Positions 9,856 through 18,275 of a stretch of 64,000 nt of DNA are shown here, in pieces; position 1 is the stretch's first letter; each line of letters begins with the position of its first letter. A model generated the notes under the pieces. The model worked only from the letters and a program-made list of their open reading frames with translations, had not been told where the DNA came from and ran no database searches. Source of the stretch: Wenzhouxiangella marina (GTDB lineage Bacteria; Pseudomonadota; Gammaproteobacteria; Xanthomonadales; Wenzhouxiangellaceae); the NCBI RefSeq assembly GCF_001187785.1, contig NZ_CP012154.1, positions 3,404,501-3,468,500 of the forward strand. The letters run 5' to 3'. Both the position numbers and the translations under genes were made by a program.

Positions 9856-10018
9856 GACGGCATCCTTTGGAAATCAGCCAACTATCGTACTGGACGGCCA
9901 TGGGGGAATGGTCACGGGACCCGTCGCCGACACCGGCCGGAATGATTGATCTCGCGCAATGCGCGCACCTGCTGCGATTGCTAGGCTGACACGAGCATCA
10001 GAATCGGAGGACTCAGAA

Positions 10019-10597
10019 ATGACTCGCCGCCCCCTTCATCGCCTGATCCCGTGCTTGTTGGTGTTGTTGCTGAGCGCCTGTGCCGCCGGCCCACGCTTCT
10101 ACACCCATGCCATGCCCGATGTCGACTTCGGCGCCTACCGGACCTTCGGCTGGCCCGAGCAACTCGGCACCGATCGCGGTGGCTACGAGACCTCCGTGAC
10201 GCAGTACTTCAAGGTCGCGGCCCGCCGCGAGATGGAAGCCCTGGGCTATCGCTATGCCGAAGAGAATCCCGACCTGCTGGTCAACTTCTACACCAACATC
10301 GAAGACAAGGAACGGACCTACCGGCGCACGACCATCGCGCCGACCCTGGCCACGGGCTACTACGGATACCGCTTCGGGATGTACACCGTCTGGCCGGTCT
10401 ACGCCACGGAAGTCGAGCACTTCCACTACCAGGTCGGCACCGCCAACATCGATGTGGTCGACGCCGCCGAGCGCCGCCTGATCTGGGAGGGCCGCGTCGA
10501 AGGTCGTCTGACCGACCGGGCCCTCAACGACCCGGCCGGCGCGATCTCGGATGCCGTGGCCGACATCTTCCAGCGCTTCCCGACGCACGCGCGCTGA
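10019..10597 (+). CDS. DUF4136 lipoprotein
   Basis: A 192-aa lipoprotein. I place the start at 10019 (MTRRPLHRLIPCLLVLLLSA) because CGGAGGA lies at 10006-10012; an upstream in-frame start would spoil the signal sequence. The lipobox is LLSAC, with Cys near residue 21. The rest fits DUF4136: DVDFGAYRTFGW at the N-terminal end of the domain, an Asn-Pro-Asp-Leu-Leu-Val-Asn-Phe strand, and a C-terminal IWEGRVEGRLTD...ISDAVADIFQRFP. DUF4136 proteins are outer-membrane or periplasmic lipoproteins of unknown role. No operon partner on this strand; the diguanylate cyclase starts 90 bases on. Confidence 0.87.
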   Translation: MTRRPLHRLIPCLLVLLLSACAAGPRFYTHAMPDVDFGAYRTFGWPEQLGTDRGGYETSVTQYFKVAARREMEALGYRYAEENPDLLVNFYTNIEDKERTYRRTTIAPTLATGYYGYRFGMYTVWPVYATEVEHFHYQVGTANIDVVDAAERRLIWEGRVEGRLTDRALNDPAGAISDAVADIFQRFPTHAR

Positions 10598-10687
10598 TCG
10601 AAGGGCGCTAATGGGCCAGCCCCACCGAAACCACCAGACGCCCTGCTAAGATTCGGCGTCTGGACGCAGGCTAATGGAGGCCGCCGC

Positions 10688-11779
10688 ATGGCGCGCGTGG
10701 AACCGCGGGACGACGCCGATCTGGATGCAGCGCGAGGCAGCGACTTCGGTGCCTGGCAGCGTGAACTGCGCGTCCCCCAGATTCGTCACGTCGCCTTTCT
10801 GACCGCGGGCCTCTACCTGCTCTATGCGCTGCTGGAGTGGCGGCTCGCCGAAGCCGGCACCCTGTCCCAATGGCAGATGCTGAGAGGGCTGAGTATCGCG
10901 GCCATCCTGATCAGCATCGGCCTGCTGAGCTTCCAGCCGCGCTACCACGCGCCGATGCGCGCCCTGTTGCTGATCGCCCCGGTGCTCGCCATCAGCGGCA
11001 ATCTGCTGCTGAGCCTGGGTGATCAGGATTTCGTGTCCTACGCGCCCGAACTCTATCTGGCCCTGATCTGGACCTTTTCCGTGTCCGGACTGACGCTGGG
11101 GCCGGCCACGGTCTCGGCCCTGATCTCCACGAGCCTGATCCTGGCGTTTACCGCGTTGTACGGGAACGATCAGACCCTGCCCGACCTGCACCTGCTCTGG
11201 GTCGGCTCGGCCTTCGCCTTCGGCCTGCTCGGCGCCGCCCAGCTCGAACGCAGCTCCCGGGAGATGTTCCTGGCCCAGGCGCAGCTGCAGCGCCAGGCGA
11301 CCTTCGATGACCTGACCGGCCTGTGGAACCGCCGCCAGCTGCGGGACGAACTGGCTCGAGAGATCGCTCGCTCGGAGCGCAACGCCGCGCCGCTGGCGTT
11401 GATCATGCTCGACATCGATCACTTCAAGCGGGTCAACGACGAACACGGCCATGCCGCCGGCGACGTCCTGCTGCGCGAGCTGGCCGAGCTGCTCCAGCAC
11501 CAGGTTCGCGGCGTCGACGCAGTCGGACGCTTCGGCGGCGAGGAATTCCTGATCGTGCTGCCCGACACCCGCGTCGACGCCGCCCGGACGGTGGCCGAGA
11601 AGCTGCGCGCGACGATCGAGTCCAATGCCTTCAGTGTCGGCGGCACCTGCACGGCCAGCTTCGGGGTGGCGGAGTACCGGCCGAGCGAAAGCCTGGATGC
11701 CTTCATCCAGCGCGCCGACGCCGCGCTCTACGGCGCCAAGCGCGCAGGCCGGAACCGGGTCTGGGTGTCCGGCGACTAG
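10688..11779 (+). CDS. membrane diguanylate cyclase (GGDEF)
   Basis: A 363-aa inner-membrane enzyme that makes cyclic di-GMP from two GTP. Residues about 35-190 hold five or six hydrophobic segments (for example HVAFLTAGLYLLYALLEW and LYLALIWTFSVSGLTLG), a sensor of unknown ligand. A short linker (QAQLQRQATFDDLTGLWNRR) leads to the GGDEF domain, with the active-site GGEEF at 283-287. An inhibitory I-site RxxD (RGVD) sits five residues before it, so product inhibition is expected. No EAL domain. The ATG at 10688 has GGAGG about 9 bases upstream. It would signal for biofilm or motility changes; the trigger cannot be read from the sequence. Confidence 0.93.
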   Translation: MARVEPRDDADLDAARGSDFGAWQRELRVPQIRHVAFLTAGLYLLYALLEWRLAEAGTLSQWQMLRGLSIAAILISIGLLSFQPRYHAPMRALLLIAPVLAISGNLLLSLGDQDFVSYAPELYLALIWTFSVSGLTLGPATVSALISTSLILAFTALYGNDQTLPDLHLLWVGSAFAFGLLGAAQLERSSREMFLAQAQLQRQATFDDLTGLWNRRQLRDELAREIARSERNAAPLALIMLDIDHFKRVNDEHGHAAGDVLLRELAELLQHQVRGVDAVGRFGGEEFLIVLPDTRVDAARTVAEKLRATIESNAFSVGGTCTASFGVAEYRPSESLDAFIQRADAALYGAKRAGRNRVWVSGD

Positions 11780-11837
11780 TGGGCCACGCGGGAAGTTGGG
11801 TGACACTCAGCGGACGCACTAGCCGAGCAGGGCCCGG

Positions 11838-12539
11838 TCAGTCCGACTCGACGGGCGGGGTCGGCAGGACCAGCAGTTCGTGCACGTCGACGTGCCTGGG
11901 CTGGCTGAGCGCATAGATCACGGAACGGGCCACGTCCTCGGCCTTCAGCGCGTCCGGCACCGGCCCCTTGAAGAAGGGCGTGTCGACCATGCCCGGCTCG
12001 ATCAGGGTCACGCGCACGCCCGTGCCCATGAGCTCCTCGCGCAGGCCGTAGCCGATCGCCGAGACCGCCCATTTGGTGGCCGAATACATGGACCCCGCCA
12101 GGGTCCGCCGACCAGCCACCGAACCGGTCAGCAGCACGTGGCCCCGGCGCTTCTTGACCTCGTCGAGGGTGGCTCGGAGCGTGTAGGCCGCACCCAGGAT
12201 ATTGACGTTGACCATCGTCTGCCAGCCCTCCACCGGCGCGCTGGCGAAACCCGGCGGCCGGGCGCCGGTGCCGGCGTTGGCGAAGACCACGTCGATGCGC
12301 CCGTAGTGGGCCAGCACCGCCTCGCTCATCCGGACCTGGTCCTCGTAATCGGTGACGTCGCAGGTCACGGCAAAGGCGCGGTTGGCACCGAGCTCGGCGA
12401 CCAGGGCATCGAGCTTGTCCTTCGATCGCGCCGTCAGGGCCAGTCGATAGCCCGCTTTCGCCACGTGGCGGGCCGTCTCGGCGCCGATGCCGCTGGAAGC
12501 GCCGGTGATCAGCATCACCTTGTCCTGGTTCTCGCTCAT
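11838..12539 (-). CDS. SDR family NAD(P)-dependent oxidoreductase
   Basis: A 233-aa classical short-chain dehydrogenase/reductase. Starting from MSENQDK at 12539 puts AGGAGG seven bases upstream, so I prefer it to the longer frame that starts at 12575. The Rossmann motif TGASSGIG lies near residue 12, the NAG motif in FANAGTG, the catalytic Ser in LLTGSVAGR and the Tyr-Lys pair in YSATKWA. The sequence resembles the YdfG/serine 3-dehydrogenase-like group, but the substrate cannot be named. An Asp ends the second strand (TCDVTDYEDQ is a later loop), so NAD versus NADP preference is not clear. It is convergent with the diguanylate cyclase and divergent from the MazG-like gene. Confidence 0.9.
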   Translation of the reverse strand: MSENQDKVMLITGASSGIGAETARHVAKAGYRLALTARSKDKLDALVAELGANRAFAVTCDVTDYEDQVRMSEAVLAHYGRIDVVFANAGTGARPPGFASAPVEGWQTMVNVNILGAAYTLRATLDEVKKRRGHVLLTGSVAGRRTLAGSMYSATKWAVSAIGYGLREELMGTGVRVTLIEPGMVDTPFFKGPVPDALKAEDVARSVIYALSQPRHVDVHELLVLPTPPVESD

Positions 12540-12652
12540 TGGTGGTCCTCCTGATTCAATCGAAGATGCGTCCAACGTTAGCAGTCTGGCCGGCCGGGAT
12601 CCATGAAGGACGGGCGGTTGCCAGCCGCCGGGTCAGGATCGATACTTCGGGC

Positions 12653-13042
12653 ATGACCGACAAGACCGACACCCAGCGCGGTGAATGGCCCGAGCTGGCC
12701 GCATTCAAGCAGCGCCTGCGCGCCTTCGTCGCCGAGCGCGACTGGCAGCAGTTCCACAGCCCGAAGAACCTCACCATGGCGCTGGCCGGTGAAGTGGGTG
12801 AACTGCTGGAACTGTTTCAATGGCTCAGCGAGGAAGAGAGCCAACAGCTCGACAACGAGACACTGCAGGCCGTCGCCCATGAAATCGCCGATATCCAGGT
12901 CTACCTGGCCAACCTGTCGGACCGCCTGGGCATTGCCATCGGCCCGGCCGTCGAGGCGAAGATGAAACTCAACGCCGAGAAGTACCCGGCCGACCTGGCG
13001 CGAGGCAAGGCGCTGAAATACAGCAAGCTGCCAAAGGCCTGA
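12653..13042 (+). CDS. MazG-like nucleotide pyrophosphohydrolase
   Basis: A 129-aa all-alpha NTP pyrophosphohydrolase. The metal-binding signature EVGELLELF and HEIADIQVYL (ExxE...ExxD) is present, preceded by FHSPKNLTMALAGE, as in the RS21-C6/dCTPase-like branch of the MazG superfamily. Such enzymes hydrolyse (d)NTPs to (d)NMP and pyrophosphate and cleanse non-canonical nucleotides. The start at 12653 (MTDKTDTQRGEW) begins the family-like sequence; longer upstream frame sequence overlaps the divergent SDR promoter. It converges with the photolyase gene, 17 bases away, leaving little space for a terminator. Confidence 0.88.
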   Translation: MTDKTDTQRGEWPELAAFKQRLRAFVAERDWQQFHSPKNLTMALAGEVGELLELFQWLSEEESQQLDNETLQAVAHEIADIQVYLANLSDRLGIAIGPAVEAKMKLNAEKYPADLARGKALKYSKLPKA

Positions 13043-13059
13043 GGATCCGTCCGAACGAC

Positions 13060-14598
13060 TCAGAACAGGCTCTGCTGGGGGGATTTCTCCACGGCCTTCT
13101 TCTTGCGCGGGCGACGGGTCGGCGCGATGCCCGATCGGCGGCTGCCGAGTTCGTGCTGGATGCGGTCGGCCTGGCCGCGGAAGCCGGGCTGCTTGCGAAA
13201 TTCGCCGACGATGCGCCGCGCCTCGCGAGCAGCCGCCTGGTGATCGACGATGGGTGGGGGATAGCCCTGGGCGCCGTAGCGCTTCAGATCGGCCTCGCCC
13301 AGTTTCCAGGGTTCGAAGATGGCGGCGGTCGGAACGCCTTCGAGCTCCGGCACCCAGCGGCGGACGAATTCGCCCTCCGGGTCCTGGTCCTGAGCCTGCT
13401 TGACCGGGTTGTAGATGCGAAGCGTATTGATGCCCGTGACCCCGTTCTGCATCTGGCACTGGCAATAGTGAATGCCCGGCTCGTAGTCGGTGAACAGACG
13501 AGCCAGGTGCAGGGCCGGCTCGCGCCAGTGCAGCCAGAGCTGGTAGCCGGCAAAGCTCATCAGCATGGCGCGCATGCGAAAGTTGAGCCATCCCGTGTGG
13601 GTCAGGAAGCGCATGCAGGCGTCGACCAGCGGATAGCCGGTGCGCCCTTCGGCCCAGGCCTCGAATTTCACCGGATCGAAGTCATCCTCGCGCATGCCAT
13701 CGAAGCCGGAATGCATGTTCCGGAATTCCAGCTCCGGGCGCTGCTCGAACTTCTGGATGAAGTGGCAGTGCCAGTGCAGGCGGCGGTCGAACTGCCTGAG
13801 GGAGCCGATCCAGCCGGCCGGCGGCTCGCCCTTGGCCCGGGCGATGCGCACGCGCGTGGCCTGGACGATGTGACGCAGGCTCAGGTTGCCGTAGGCGATG
13901 TAGGGGCTGAAGCGCGAGCCCGCCGTTTCCGCCGAAAGCGGGCTGGAGATGCCGCCGCGGTAATGGCGTCCTCGCTCGTTCAGAAAGCTGTCCAGGGTCG
14001 CCTGCGCCGCCTCGATGCCACCGCGCTGGCGGCCGGGCGTCGGCAGGCGCGAGGCGGGCTCGAGGCCGTCGAAGGGATCGACCGGTCGCGGGGTCTCGAC
14101 GACGGACGGCAGGCGCCCCGGCGCCATCACCAGGGTTTCGCCCATCAAGGCCTCCCAGCGCTTCGCCCAACCATCGCGATCACCCAGCGCCCGCACGACG
14201 CCGAACTGCGGCGTCTCGTGCAAGGGAATGCCCTGCTCGCGACACCAGGCCCGCACCCGCTTGTCGCGCTCGAAGGTCCATGCATTGCCGGTTTCTTCGT
14301 GGGCATGGATGGCGTCGATACGAAAGCGCCGATGCAGGTCGGCGAACACCTCGAGCACATCCCCGCGCTGCACGAGCAAGCCCTGCCCCATCGCTCGGAG
14401 CGCCCGGTCCAGATCACGCAGGGACTCGGCGATGAACGCCTGGTGCCGGCGCGCCGTATCCGGCTGCGCCCAGAGTTCGGGCTCGACCACGTAGACCGGC
14501 AGCACGGGACCCCGCCGCGCGGCCTCGACCAGTGGCACGTGATCGGCCACGCGAAGATCGCGCTTGAACCAGACGAGTTGGAGGGAAGATCGGGGCAT
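13060..14598 (-). CDS. cryptochrome/deoxyribodipyrimidine photolyase family flavoprotein
   Basis: A flavoprotein of about 512 aa. The N-terminal photolyase alpha/beta domain starts LQLVWFKRDLRVADHVPL and would bind an antenna chromophore. The C-terminal FAD-binding domain shows GRTGYPLVDACMRFLTHTGW and FRMRAMLMSFAGYQLW, and then EPGIHYCQCQMQNGVTGIN. These match a proteobacterial photolyase/cryptochrome subfamily different from classical E. coli PhrB. The C-terminus is a Lys/Arg-rich tail (TRRPRKKKAVEKSPQQ), perhaps for DNA contact. The function is light-driven repair of UV pyrimidine dimers or light sensing; which one cannot be settled. The start is uncertain: ATG 14598 begins directly at the domain, ATG 14625 is possible; neither has a strong ribosome binding site. 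Confidence 0.88.
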   Translation of the reverse strand: MPRSSLQLVWFKRDLRVADHVPLVEAARRGPVLPVYVVEPELWAQPDTARRHQAFIAESLRDLDRALRAMGQGLLVQRGDVLEVFADLHRRFRIDAIHAHEETGNAWTFERDKRVRAWCREQGIPLHETPQFGVVRALGDRDGWAKRWEALMGETLVMAPGRLPSVVETPRPVDPFDGLEPASRLPTPGRQRGGIEAAQATLDSFLNERGRHYRGGISSPLSAETAGSRFSPYIAYGNLSLRHIVQATRVRIARAKGEPPAGWIGSLRQFDRRLHWHCHFIQKFEQRPELEFRNMHSGFDGMREDDFDPVKFEAWAEGRTGYPLVDACMRFLTHTGWLNFRMRAMLMSFAGYQLWLHWREPALHLARLFTDYEPGIHYCQCQMQNGVTGINTLRIYNPVKQAQDQDPEGEFVRRWVPELEGVPTAAIFEPWKLGEADLKRYGAQGYPPPIVDHQAAAREARRIVGEFRKQPGFRGQADRIQHELGSRRSGIAPTRRPRKKKAVEKSPQQSLF

Positions 14599-14713
14599 GG
14601 GGTTTTCGGGAGTGAGAACGAGCATTGAACCACTCGGGACGGAAGGCCGGGTCAAGGGGTGGGGTTGAACGCGTGTCCCTTACACCTCCGGATGGCACGG
14701 GCACGATCTCCCT

Positions 14714-14761
14714 TACACCAACCGTCACCCCGGGCGAAGACCCGGGATGACGGATGGTGTA
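14714..14761. repeat. palindromic intergenic repeat, copy 1
   Basis: Two 21-base arms (TACACCAACCGTCACCCCGGG and the reverse complement of TACACCATCCGTCATCCCGGG with two differences) flank a six-base loop. It forms a strong hairpin just after the stop of the DUF305 gene and before the photolyase gene. It may act as a terminator or mRNA stabiliser. The same core occurs at seven other places in the window. Confidence 0.85.
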
Positions 14762-14773
14762 GCTGTATCTCGA

Positions 14774-17239
14774 TCACTGCAAATTTGCAGCGATCCCCTC
14801 CAGCACATTCACCAGTTTCTGCTTGCGTTCTGCTTCGGACGCGACTGGTGCGTCCGAGGCGCGCAGTGCGTCGGCCAGGCCGATCAGGGCGGCGGAGGTC
14901 TCTCGGTCACCGCGGCTTTCGGCCAGGGCCGCATCGGCCTGGGTCAAGGCTTCTTCCAGGCGCAGGACCATGGCCTCGTCGATGGCCATGGCTCGCATCA
15001 GCTGGTCGATGTAGGCGCGGGCCACGACCGGCACGTCGGGCCAGCTGATGGGGAACTGCTGCTGCGGGTTGAACAGGCCGCCGTCGATGGCCAGCTCGGC
15101 TGCGGCGATCTCGTTGGCGCTCAGGTGTTCGCTGGGCTCGAGGGCGAAGACGTCCAGGCCGCGCACGATTTCCGTGCCGTAGATGCGGCCGCGGTAGAAG
15201 TAGGTCGACCAATAGCCGGCCAGCACCAGCTCCTCTTCATCCAGCGGGCCACGGTCAAAGTAGGCGATCTCGATCGCCTCTTCGGAATCGCTGAAGTCCA
15301 TCACCGACAGACCGCCCTGGTACCAGGCCTGGGCGAACAGGTCGCGGCCCGGCACGGGGATGATCGAGCCGTTGTGGGCGACGCAGTTCTCGGTCTCGCT
15401 CTGCGGTGCCGGCAGCTTGTAATAGCCCTGGAACTCGAGCTGGCCGTCGACGATGTCGTAGATGGCGTTGGCGCCCCAGGTCTTCGGGTCGGACGGACGG
15501 CAGCGCGGTCGCATGCCACCGCCCCACTCGTCGGTGAACAGCACCTTGGTGCCGTCGTTGTTGAAGGTGGCCGAGTGCCAGTAGGCGAAGCCCGGGTCGA
15601 CGACGGCGTCGAGGCGCTTCGGATCCATCGGATCGCTGATGTCGAACAGGATGCCGTTGCCGGAACAGGCACCGGCAGCCAGGTTCAGGCTGGGGAAGAC
15701 GGTGATGTCGTGACAGTGGTCCGTGTCGTTCGTCTCCTGCGTTCCCTCACCGTGATCGCCACCGCGCCACAGGCCGGCCAGGGCACCGGATTCTTCATCG
15801 GCGAACACCGCCGGGCTGTCGACGATGCGGGCCGCGGCCGGGTCGTCGACGGGAATCTCGATCACGTCGATGCGGAACAGGGCCGTGCGCTCGTCGCCGG
15901 GCAGATCGTCGATGCAGATCGGGAGTTCCTCGGTCGCCCGGATCGGCGCCGTGCCGGAGTTGTAGACCACGATGCGATCCTCATCGGCCGAGACCACGGA
16001 ATGCGTGTGCGAGCCGCGGCAGGTCTGCACCGCACCCACCTGCTGCGGGGCCGCCAGATCGCTGATGTCGAAGATGCGAAGGCCCCGGAAGCGCTCGGGC
16101 GAGACATCGCCTTCCACGCCCTGGAGGCCGCAGTCGAGGCGGGCGCTGTTCTGCTCGACGGACATGATCAGCAGGTCGCCGACGATCGAGACATCGCCCT
16201 GCCCGCCCGGGCAGACCACCGAGCTGATCAGCGAAGGCGCGCCGTCATCGGCCAGACGGTAGATGTTGAAGCCGTGGTAGCTGCCCGCCACCAGCACGTC
16301 GCCGGAAAAGGCCATGTCGGTATTGGAGAAGCTCAGCAGGGGCCAGCGCGGCCGCTCATCGCCGCCCGAGCCGTCCTCGGCAGCGTCCTCGCTTGCGTCC
16401 TCGGCCTCGGTCGCCTCGTCGTCGCCCGCGTTCAGCTCCGCCAGGCGCTTCAGCGGCAGGTCGCCCGGGTTGTTCGGGTCGAAGAAGCCGGGCGGTCGCG
16501 GCAGGGAAGCCACCAGGCGCAGGTTGTCGATCGCCGATTCGGCGTCGTCGATGCCGGCGGCCAGGGTCGCGCGCGGGTCGCTGGAGATCTGCGACAGCAG
16601 CTCGTTCATCCGCTCGATTTCGGCCGTCTGATCGTTGACCACGTCGCTGGTGAACTCGAACAGGGTCGGGTCATAGGCCGAACCGGGTTGTTCGAGCAGC
16701 TCGTCGACCATGGTGATCGCGCCCTGGTGGTGGGCGATCATCAGCTCCAGGAACAGGCGATCGAAGTCGACGCCCTCCGAGTCGGCCAGCTCGGCCATCT
16801 GCTCCGGCGTGGCCATGCCGGCCATCTCGTGATTCATGTGCATGTGGTGATGCGCGGACGGATCCGGCACCGGCTGTCCGCGATCGGCCAGCCAGCCCTG
16901 CATGAACTCGATCTCGTCGGCCTGGGAGGCGTCGATGCGCCCGGCGATCTCGATCAGCGGCTCCCAGTTCGTGCGGTCCGCCACCAGGGCTGCCATCTGG
17001 GTGGCCTGGTGGTGGTGGGGAATCATGTCGGTCATGAATCGCACATCGGCCGGCGAGAACCGCGTACCGGCCAGACGGATGGCCTCGTCGGCCGACAGGG
17101 AGCGCGTCGCCTCACCGGGCGCGCCGGGCTGGACGATGGGCGCCTGGGCCAGAGTGGGGGCACTGACCGCGCCCAATACAACGCCAATCGCAGCGCCAAC
17201 CAGGGCCGTCATCAACAGGGAGTGGGTCTTGTTCATCAT
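14774..17239 (-). CDS. DUF305 domain fused to LVIVD-type beta-propeller
   Basis: An 821-aa exported protein. I use ATG 17239 (MMNKTHSLLMTALVGAAIGV), which begins a signal peptide and has GAAGAGA upstream; the longer frame adds unrelated residues. Residues about 45-215 form a DUF305 four-helix unit with the two His-rich turns MIPHHHQATQMA and MIAHHQGAITMV and a Met/His-rich linker (SAHHHMHMNHEMAGM), features of copper-handling proteins. After an acidic linker (ATEAEDASEDAAEDG) the C-terminal half is an LVIVD-repeat propeller (GLRIFDISDLAAPQQVG, GILFDISDPMDPKRL, SVMDFSDSEEAIEI). The final 60 residues are a helical pair. The metal and role are inferred, not proven. Probably its own transcription unit. 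Confidence 0.85.
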   Translation of the reverse strand: MMNKTHSLLMTALVGAAIGVVLGAVSAPTLAQAPIVQPGAPGEATRSLSADEAIRLAGTRFSPADVRFMTDMIPHHHQATQMAALVADRTNWEPLIEIAGRIDASQADEIEFMQGWLADRGQPVPDPSAHHHMHMNHEMAGMATPEQMAELADSEGVDFDRLFLELMIAHHQGAITMVDELLEQPGSAYDPTLFEFTSDVVNDQTAEIERMNELLSQISSDPRATLAAGIDDAESAIDNLRLVASLPRPPGFFDPNNPGDLPLKRLAELNAGDDEATEAEDASEDAAEDGSGGDERPRWPLLSFSNTDMAFSGDVLVAGSYHGFNIYRLADDGAPSLISSVVCPGGQGDVSIVGDLLIMSVEQNSARLDCGLQGVEGDVSPERFRGLRIFDISDLAAPQQVGAVQTCRGSHTHSVVSADEDRIVVYNSGTAPIRATEELPICIDDLPGDERTALFRIDVIEIPVDDPAAARIVDSPAVFADEESGALAGLWRGGDHGEGTQETNDTDHCHDITVFPSLNLAAGACSGNGILFDISDPMDPKRLDAVVDPGFAYWHSATFNNDGTKVLFTDEWGGGMRPRCRPSDPKTWGANAIYDIVDGQLEFQGYYKLPAPQSETENCVAHNGSIIPVPGRDLFAQAWYQGGLSVMDFSDSEEAIEIAYFDRGPLDEEELVLAGYWSTYFYRGRIYGTEIVRGLDVFALEPSEHLSANEIAAAELAIDGGLFNPQQQFPISWPDVPVVARAYIDQLMRAMAIDEAMVLRLEEALTQADAALAESRGDRETSAALIGLADALRASDAPVASEAERKQKLVNVLEGIAANLQ

Positions 17240-17388
17240 TCGATCATCTCTTCGGCAATCGGGGGTCGGCGACGCGCGCCAGCCCGGCAATCTACCAAAG
17301 CCCGGGCAACGGGATGTCGCAACGAAGAGCCGACATGACGAGCGAGGACCCGAGCGCTGCAAGCCCAGGCATGGAGATTTCTGATGTC

Positions 17389-17416
17389 TTGATGCTTTGC
17401 CAGTTGATGCTATGAT
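17389..17416 (+). promoter_or_regulatory. vapBC promoter with TTGATGC repeats, leaderless
   Basis: A -35 TTGATG at 17389-17394, a 16-base spacer and -10 TATGAT at 17411-17416. Position +1 should fall at or next to the A of the vapB ATG (17423), and no ribosome binding site precedes it, so the mRNA appears leaderless. TTGATGC is repeated at 17389 and 17404 with TGATGC at 17413, a plausible VapB binding array. Confidence 0.55.
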
Positions 17417-17422
17417 GCCCTG

Positions 17423-17692
17423 ATGCGCACCACGCTCACCATCGACGACGAACTGGCCCGCCAGCTCAAGCAGCGCGCCCTCGACACGGGGCGGAGTTTC
17501 AAGGACGTCGTCAACGATGCATTGCGGGACGGCCTGGCCAGGACCGGGGCCGCGAACCCCGGCCGCCCGTACCGCATCGAAACGGCCCGCCTGGGTCGAA
17601 CCCGACCGGGGATCGACCTGGACAAGTCACTGCAGCTGGCGGGCGAACTCGAGGACGAAGAAGTGCTGCGAAAGCTGGAGCAGCGCAAGTGA
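17423..17692 (+). CDS. vapB: VapB-type antitoxin (ribbon-helix-helix)
   Basis: An 89-aa antitoxin. The N-terminal MRTTLTIDDELARQLKQRAL is a ribbon-helix-helix DNA-binding start of the VapB/DUF2191 type. The middle ends in FKDVVNDALRDGL, followed by a Gly/Pro/Arg linker and an acidic C-terminal helix (SLQLAGELEDEEVLRKLEQ) that would wrap the toxin. It would neutralise the PIN ribonuclease encoded next and repress its own operon. The stop overlaps the toxin start (GTGA), the usual coupling. Transcription probably starts at the ATG itself. Confidence 0.92.
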   Translation: MRTTLTIDDELARQLKQRALDTGRSFKDVVNDALRDGLARTGAANPGRPYRIETARLGRTRPGIDLDKSLQLAGELEDEEVLRKLEQRK

Positions 17693-18150
17693 TCGTTCCA
17701 GACGTCAACCTGTTGATCTACGCCGTCAACGAGGATGCACCACAGCACGACCGCGCTCGCCGCTGGCTCGAAGAGGCCTTGTCCGGGACCTCACCGGTCG
17801 GCCTGCCCTGGCTGGTCATCATTGCCTTCCTGCGACTGAGCACCCACCCGCGCATCTTCGAATCCCCGCTGCCGACGGACACGGCGCTCAGACTGGTCAA
17901 TGGCTGGCTCGCCCAACCCTGCGCACGAGCTATCGAACCGGGGGAGCGACACTGGCTGATCCTGTCGCAGCTGCTGCGTGATTCAGGGACAGCGGGCAAC
18001 CTCAGCAACGATGCACATCTGGCGGCCATCGCCATCGAACACGATGCCTGCCTGCACAGCGCAGACCATGACTTCCGGCGCTTTGCCGGATTGCGTTGCC
18101 ACAACCCGCTCTCCGACTACACCGTACAGGAGCCTGGGGAAGCGTACTGA
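17689..18150 (+). CDS. vapC: VapC-type PIN ribonuclease toxin
   Basis: A 153-aa PIN-domain toxin, an Mg-dependent RNase. The start is GTG at 17689, overlapping the vapB stop. The sequence begins MIVPDVNLLIYAVNED with the first catalytic Asp5; the others are in LSNDAHLAAIA (Asp108) and HSADHDFRRF (Asp126, Asp128). The second acidic position usually found near residue 45 (W..v..f segment WLVIIAFLR) lacks a Glu, as in the VapC group that has an Asn or none here. The length is typical. Typical targets of VapC are tRNAs or rRNA; this one is unknown. It is held inactive by VapB. Confidence 0.92.
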   Translation: MIVPDVNLLIYAVNEDAPQHDRARRWLEEALSGTSPVGLPWLVIIAFLRLSTHPRIFESPLPTDTALRLVNGWLAQPCARAIEPGERHWLILSQLLRDSGTAGNLSNDAHLAAIAIEHDACLHSADHDFRRFAGLRCHNPLSDYTVQEPGEAY

Positions 18151-18275
18151 GCGCCGGTGAACTGGCCAGAGCGGTGGCCTGGGCGCCCGACTGGCACCCG
18201 ATCGCCGGCCATGGCCGCGCGCCAGCTTTCCCGGCAACTGCCGATCAGCCGGATCGCAACCGGGGCGCGGCAAGC

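Noticed and set aside
14747-17338. 863-codon plus-strand frame opposite the DUF305 gene
   Set aside because: The opposite strand holds a clear signal peptide, DUF305 and LVIVD motifs; the plus frame has none.
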